A stretch of DNA of 64,000 nt from Haloarcula sebkhae (GTDB lineage: Archaea > Halobacteriota > Halobacteria > Halobacteriales > Haloarculaceae), in assembly GCF_014647415.1 (NCBI RefSeq), contig NZ_BMPD01000001.1, positions 186,001-250,000 on the forward strand. The letters are read 5' to 3'. Positions within the stretch are counted from its first letter, which is position 1; every line of letters starts with the position of its first letter. This document shows positions 60,096 to 64,000 of this stretch, one piece after another. Below the pieces are notes generated by a model. It saw only the letters and a list, made by a program, of their open reading frames with translations. It searched no databases and was not told the origin of the DNA. A program made the translations under genes and the position numbers.

Positions 60096-60496
60096 GCGTA
60101 CCACACGATTATTTGGACACTCCCGTGCCCCGTCGGCACAGTTGCGGTCCCAGTGCTGACGCCCTGTGGCGTCGGTGTGCCGACCGCCCCGTGCGGTGTT
60201 TCGACCCGGAAGAGGACGTTGTCGGGCAGGATGCGGGCGACCCGGTTCGAAAGCGCGTCCCGTTCACGATCGAAGGCCGTCGGACTCGACACGATCTCCT
60301 GCAGCCGCGTCGCCCCGCTGTGTCGCGGCGGGTCGTTAGCGAGCAACGCCGCCGTATCCGAAGCGTAGGCGTCGAGCTGTGGCTCTTGTGTGTCCGGCGC
60401 TGGCGTCCCCAGGGCAAACCCGAGCGCGACGCCGAGAATCAGCACTGTCCCGAGGGCAACTTCCACGAGCGACAGCGGCAGTTGGGCTCTATACAT
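60092..60496 (-). CDS. pilin-like secreted protein
   Basis: A 134-residue protein: MYRAQLPLSLVEVALGTVLILGVALGFALGT is a class III-like N-terminus with a hydrophobic helix, followed by a small extracellular domain ending GHGSVQIIVWYA. The N-terminal glutamate (SLVEVALG) sits where type IV pilins carry the Glu5-like residue. It matches the DUF7262-type member of haloarchaeal pilus operons (from memory). It overlaps the upstream gene by eight bases and the downstream one by four, so translation is coupled. Function is inferred from this setting. Confidence 0.82.
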   Translation of the reverse strand: MYRAQLPLSLVEVALGTVLILGVALGFALGTPAPDTQEPQLDAYASDTAALLANDPPRHSGATRLQEIVSSPTAFDRERDALSNRVARILPDNVLFRVETPHGAVGTPTPQGVSTGTATVPTGHGSVQIIVWYA

Positions 60497-61193
60497 CGAC
60501 GGTCACCACCAGGGTTTCCTTCGTCGATTGTGGGGCGTCGTAGCCGATGGTCACGTTCCCGGATTCGAGTCGACCGGCCCGCTGGAAGCGTAGTTCCGTC
60601 GTCTCGTAGGGCACCAGCGAAACCTCGTAGCTGCCGTCCAGCCCGCTTCTGTTATGAAGCACGACCCGGTCGTTAGCGCGGACCGTCCAGACGGTCGTAC
60701 CGGAAGGCGGGTCGATTGTCACTGTCGCCCGCGCGCTCCGGCGGGGGAGCGTCACCGCGTCGGTCGTCGCCAGGTCAGGTGTGAGTGCTCGTGATTCCCG
60801 GGACTCGACCACGACGAGACGACTGATTCGTGTCCCATCGTGTACCGTGCCGCTACGTGCTATCTCCTCGTCAGCCAACTCGATGCTGACCGCATACTCG
60901 CTGGCCGGCGGTGCATTCTGCTCCAGCGCCGACTGATCGAAGTCGTCCACCTGGGATTGGTTGAGGACGTTGCTCCGGGCGGCCAGCGGTCCGTCCGCCG
61001 CGACGAGCCGGTCAGCGATAGCGGCGGCGACCCGTCGCTCGTCGGGGGTCCTATCCGCACCGGCGATTGCGGTGTCGGCCATGGCGACCCCCAGTCCGGT
61101 GACGACAGTCAAAAGCACGAGCGCGACGCCGAGCGCTGGTAACGATGTCTGGGCGCGCGTGGCACCGTCAGAGCGATCGGTTAGCGTGATCAT
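60489..61193 (-). CDS. pilin-like secreted protein
   Basis: A 234-residue protein with the N-terminal ATRAQTSLPALGVALVLLTVVTGLGVAMADTAIAGADRTPDERRVAAA. The hydrophobic helix is preceded by a short cytoplasmic stretch; a beta-rich domain follows (YAVSIELADEEIARSGTVHDGTRISRLVVVESRES, ARATVTIDPPSGTTVWTVRANDRVVLHNRSGLDGSYEVSL). It fits the DUF7263-type member of the operon (from memory). It is coupled by a four-base overlap upstream and eight downstream. Likely a minor pilin or a component of the filament base. Confidence 0.82.
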   Translation of the reverse strand: MITLTDRSDGATRAQTSLPALGVALVLLTVVTGLGVAMADTAIAGADRTPDERRVAAAIADRLVAADGPLAARSNVLNQSQVDDFDQSALEQNAPPASEYAVSIELADEEIARSGTVHDGTRISRLVVVESRESRALTPDLATTDAVTLPRRSARATVTIDPPSGTTVWTVRANDRVVLHNRSGLDGSYEVSLVPYETTELRFQRAGRLESGNVTIGYDAPQSTKETLVVTVDV

Positions 61194-61636
61194 CGCTCCG
61201 CCTCCAGTGTCACCGTCACGCTCCCTCGCGTTCCGGAAACCGTGACCACGGTCGGGCTACCGCTCTGCCATTCGCCTTCGAGAGTATCGACGCTATCGGG
61301 CAACACCAGCCGTGTACGGCCGCCGATCTCTGGGTCGGGATGGTCAAGGACCAGAGCAGTTCCGTCAGTCCGGATGCTGTATCCTGCCCCGTCGATGGTT
61401 TCCGGTAGCGACACCCGAACCGTCGCCGAGGCGGTCCGGGCATCCGGCGGGATAGCCTGTTCGACGCGGGCCGTCGCTTCGGCGAGCGTTCGGTCGCCGA
61501 GTTCCGCCCCGACAGCGGATTGATACGCTGGGACAGTGCCGCCGTACAGCGTGGTCGTCACTAGTCCGATGTACAGCAGCACGAGCCCCATGCTCAGCAG
61601 TTTCTCGACGACGGTGCTGAGCGCACGGTTATCCAT
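61190..61636 (-). CDS. pilin-like secreted protein
   Basis: A 148-residue protein from the ATG at 61636: MDNRALSTVVEKLLSMGLVLLYIGLVTTTLYGG. NRALSTVVEK is close to the archaeal pilin processing region, with a Glu after the hydrophobic start. The mature part has beta segments ASATVRVSLPETIDGAGYSIR and SPTVVTVSGTRGSVTVTLEAER. Recalled as DUF7266-type. The long frame upstream of this ATG lies over another gene and was rejected. It overlaps its upstream neighbour by eight bases and its downstream neighbour by four. Confidence 0.82.
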   Translation of the reverse strand: MDNRALSTVVEKLLSMGLVLLYIGLVTTTLYGGTVPAYQSAVGAELGDRTLAEATARVEQAIPPDARTASATVRVSLPETIDGAGYSIRTDGTALVLDHPDPEIGGRTRLVLPDSVDTLEGEWQSGSPTVVTVSGTRGSVTVTLEAER

Positions 61637-62354
61637 GCCCCACCTCCGTCCGCATATCGTGGCGGACCAGATACAGCGTCCGGCGGCCCGGGAACGTCGC
61701 CACAACGCTCTGGACGCCGTCGCCGTCGATGTCCTTGACTTGCGTGGTTGCACCGACACGCTGGAAGTACTCGGCGAACGGCCGGGGCGTCTCCGTCTCG
61801 ATAGCCACGCTGTAGTTGTCGGCCGGAAGCCGTTCACGCTCGTGGCTGACGTTCTGTCGGATGCCCGCGGACACACCACCCGTCCCGGACACTGTGCCGC
61901 CGCTGGCGTTGACGAACGGTGCGCCGACGATGACCGCCGTGTCGTCCCGCGTCGCTGTCACCGGCGGGTCCGATTCGAGCCACGCGTTCTCCGCGGTCCC
62001 GCGGACAACGCTCCCGGCGAGAAATCGGACAGAGCTGTCTCCGGACTCGTACACCACTGCATCGATTGGGACCGTTCGCTGGATGCCGGAGTCGTTGCGG
62101 ACTCGGAGCTCTCGCTTTACCGTGGTCAGTCGTCCTTCAGTAAACCGAACACGGACCGTCTGGTGGCCCGTCTGCTCCACTGGCCGGAACGTCGTCTCGA
62201 ACGTGTTGGCGACGCGGGCCTCGTCGGCGGTCGCAGTGTGGCCGTCGACGACGGTCCCGACAACAGCCGTTAGTCCACCGAGCGCGACGACGGTCAGCCC
62301 CAGCAACAGCACCACGCCGACGACGTGTGACTGGGCGTCAGTGTCGGACCTCAA
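61629..62354 (-). CDS. pilin-like secreted protein with class III signal
   Basis: A 241-residue protein. MRSDTDAQSHVVGVVLLLGLTVVALGGLTAVVGTVVDG is a typical archaeal pilin N-terminus (QSHVVGVVLLLG resembles the SPVIGVILMVA family consensus). The extracellular part is beta-rich with Thr, Ser and Gly (TVRVRFTEGRLTTVKRELRVRNDSG, DDTAVIVGAPFVNASGGTVSGTGG). It would be the DUF7289-type member, possibly the main pilin of this system. It overlaps the PilC-like gene by four bases upstream and the next pilin by eight downstream. Confidence 0.85.
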   Translation of the reverse strand: MRSDTDAQSHVVGVVLLLGLTVVALGGLTAVVGTVVDGHTATADEARVANTFETTFRPVEQTGHQTVRVRFTEGRLTTVKRELRVRNDSGIQRTVPIDAVVYESGDSSVRFLAGSVVRGTAENAWLESDPPVTATRDDTAVIVGAPFVNASGGTVSGTGGVSAGIRQNVSHERERLPADNYSVAIETETPRPFAEYFQRVGATTQVKDIDGDGVQSVVATFPGRRTLYLVRHDMRTEVGHG

Positions 62355-64000
62355 ATCAGACCAGCCCCCGCGAAGACGACGTAGGCGATGAGTACTAGCC
62401 CCGAGGAGTGTAACAGGGCTTCGTACGTCCCGCGACTCGCCGTGCCGGCGAACCAGCCACAGGCAAGCATCGTCGCCTGCGTGACGACGTAGAACCGGTG
62501 TTGCTCCCGGGCCGGCTCGATCGCAGTCGGGTCGAAGGCGATGTTCGCACTGCCCGAAACTGACGACAGTTGTGCGAAGCTATCGAGGACGTAAACGTTG
62601 ACGGCGACAGTAATCCCGATAACGAGCAGCGCTGTCGTCCAGCCGACCGCAACGTAGACGAGCAGGGCCGAACGGATTGATTTCCGGAGATGGTAGAGCT
62701 GCCCGATCTCTGTCTGGAGCGTCTCGAACACGTCCTCCGCATCACTTCCTGTATCCAGTGCGCCGACGACAAGCCCGATGGTCTGTTCAGCCATCGGCGT
62801 GCCGACGCGGTCGACGAACTGATCGAGTGCCGCGGCCCGGCGGTCGGCCGCAGAGTCACCGGGACTATCGCCCAGCGAGAGCGTGAATGCGAGCGACTGG
62901 ACATCGCTAGCGAGCGCGCCGAGTTCCACGTCGTCGGCGACACGTCGGACCGCCTCTGGAAACGGGCGGCCCAGCGCGACGTGGCCGGCGACGGCGTGAA
63001 CGAAGTCCTGAATCTCTCGGTCTTTCGCGTCGTCCGCTCTGGCCCGGCGGACCGTTACCACACCGATGGGGACGCCGACGGTGGCGTACGAGAGGAGCGC
63101 GACGTTGACCGGACGGTAGCCCAGTGACCAGAGGCCTGCTGCGACTACTGTGCCCAGTGGTACGCAGGCGAGGAGTGCGCTCGCAGGGTTCGAAGGAATC
63201 GTTGCGAGTATGGCGACGGGGCTATCCGGCAGGCTGTAGCTTGGGGCGGCAGTGTTCCGCGGGCGAAGCGCGGCAACGACAAATGCCGCCAGCAACCCGG
63301 CAGCCATCACGAACGCTGCACTCCCGTAGACGACGATGGCACGGACAGTCGTTTCGCCCAGCGGCGTCGCAACGGGTTCGGAGAGGCCGGGCGCGAGAAT
63401 ACCCATCACAGTGACGATGAGGACGACGAGCGCGGGCAACACCAGCAACACGACGAACAGTTCCGCGAGCAGTTCGAGATAGCCGGTCGCCCGTTCGTGT
63501 TGTCGGCTCTGCTCGTGTGAGAGCAAGCGCCCCTCCATCTCCAAGTATCCCTCTAGTGCCTCGGCGCTCTGATTCGCGTGTTCGCGGAACTTCAGCAGAA
63601 ACGGCGCGAGCAGGTCCCGAGAAGGGGTTTCGCTGGCGACTCGCTCGATACCGGTGTCGAGACTGCCGGTGAGAATTCCCTGATTGAGCGCGCGCCGGAA
63701 GGCGACCGCTGTCTCACCGTAGGCGTCCTGTTCAGCAACGGCGCGTAGCATCTCGCGCCGGTCGTGGGTACCGGAGGCGAGAACTCTGAGGTATCGGACT
63801 GCGCCGGGAAGCGTGGCTGCGATGTCCGCGCGCCGCGCGCTGGCAACCCACGAGAGATACCGGTTGCCGGCGACGAACACGCCCCGCTTGAGCGTGAGCC
63901 CAGCGATGGTTCCGAGGACAGTGGCCACGAGAAGTCGAGGGACTTCCGGTAGCGCCAGTCGGTTAATTACGGGAAGGCTCTGCTGGAGTACCGCGACGAA
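62351..64000 (-). CDS. PilC/TadC-type platform protein (type II/IV secretion F), 5' end beyond window
   Basis: The frame stays open from 62351 to the window edge, so the protein starts upstream of 64000. The longest visible piece is 549 codons. It holds two GspF/T2SSF-type domains: one in the first third (AATLPGAVRYLRVLASGTHDRREMLRAVAEQ, SLDTGIERVASETPSRDL, REHANQSAEALEGYLEMEGRLLSHE) and a second after several membrane segments (HAVAGHVALGRPFPEAVRRVADDVELGALASDVQSLAFTLSLGD). Around nine hydrophobic segments separate them. PilC proteins form the membrane platform on which a PilB ATPase assembles pilin. The PilB gene is expected just outside the window. Confidence 0.9.
   Translation of the reverse strand, partial: FVAVLQQSLPVINRLALPEVPRLLVATVLGTIAGLTLKRGVFVAGNRYLSWVASARRADIAATLPGAVRYLRVLASGTHDRREMLRAVAEQDAYGETAVAFRRALNQGILTGSLDTGIERVASETPSRDLLAPFLLKFREHANQSAEALEGYLEMEGRLLSHEQSRQHERATGYLELLAELFVVLLVLPALVVLIVTVMGILAPGLSEPVATPLGETTVRAIVVYGSAAFVMAAGLLAAFVVAALRPRNTAAPSYSLPDSPVAILATIPSNPASALLACVPLGTVVAAGLWSLGYRPVNVALLSYATVGVPIGVVTVRRARADDAKDREIQDFVHAVAGHVALGRPFPEAVRRVADDVELGALASDVQSLAFTLSLGDSPGDSAADRRAAALDQFVDRVGTPMAEQTIGLVVGALDTGSDAEDVFETLQTEIGQLYHLRKSIRSALLVYVAVGWTTALLVIGITVAVNVYVLDSFAQLSSVSGSANIAFDPTAIEPAREQHRFYVVTQATMLACGWFAGTASRGTYEALLHSSGLVLIAYVVFAGAGLI

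Noticed and set aside
1-64000. CRISPR arrays, insertion sequences, integrases, rRNA and tRNA genes
   Set aside because: I saw no regularly spaced repeats, transposase or integrase motifs, and no complete tRNA or rRNA signatures on either strand; a tRNAscan or Infernal run would be needed to exclude short RNAs fully.

Overview
The window is a gene-dense, GC-rich stretch of a haloarchaeal chromosome, most likely Haloarcula or a close relative. The genus is an inference from family content, not a database match. Support for a halophilic archaeon: very acidic proteins, TATA boxes about 25-30 bases before start codons with no Shine-Dalgarno site (leaderless genes), Tat signal peptides with lipoboxes, and archaea-only genes (LonB, deoxyhypusine synthase, aIF5A, DHQ synthase II, CobY, CbiZ, CosB/CosT). 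I found no rRNA, tRNA, CRISPR array or insertion sequence.

Layout. 1-5.8 kb: aromatic amino acid synthesis on the minus strand (trpC-trpB-trpA, ADH synthase, and the cut-off DHQ synthase II), interrupted by a convergent MinD-type ATPase with a long disordered tail. 6-9.5 kb: acetyltransferase, YchF GTPase and a chemotaxis transducer without a sensor domain. 9.5-13.4 kb: DsbA-like lipoprotein with a membrane partner, then an S66 peptidase flanked by AT-richer non-coding DNA carrying a 14-bp direct repeat. 13.4-19.4 kb: a CosB/CosT-type osmolyte chemoreceptor pair, an HTH-10 regulator and an oleate hydratase. 19.5-29.9 kb: CorC-like protein, Eis-like acetyltransferase, divergent brp/crtI carotenoid-retinal pair, purine phosphoribosyltransferase, DsbB, aldo/keto reductase, MFS carrier, endonuclease III.

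29.9-32.8 kb holds the most unusual locus: a six-repeat lipoprotein ending in a halocyanin-like copper domain, bracketed at both ends by TTAGG-N4-CCTAA palindromes of DtxR (iron repressor) type and followed by a 440-bp non-coding region rich in hairpins. 32.9-46.7 kb is mostly housekeeping: SAM hydrolase, NadM, LonB, CPBP protease, an O6-alkylguanine transferase homologue lacking its catalytic Cys, GDPD, deoxyhypusine synthase, AzlCD, SprT-like and Nif3-like proteins, amidohydrolase, agmatinase and aIF5A. The last two together with deoxyhypusine synthase form the hypusination pathway.

46.9-54.2 kb is a late cobalamin assembly and salvage cluster (HAD phosphatase, CbiB, CobS, CobY, CobD, CbiZ, CobA, CbiP). 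It is followed by a second MinD protein translationally coupled to a small acidic partner. 55.8-57.2 kb holds two HTH regulators around an intergenic region with several perfect palindromes and a possible small structured leaderless transcript. The window ends with a photolyase, a small lipoprotein and a tightly overlapping operon of five pilin-like proteins plus a PilC-type platform protein that runs off the end.
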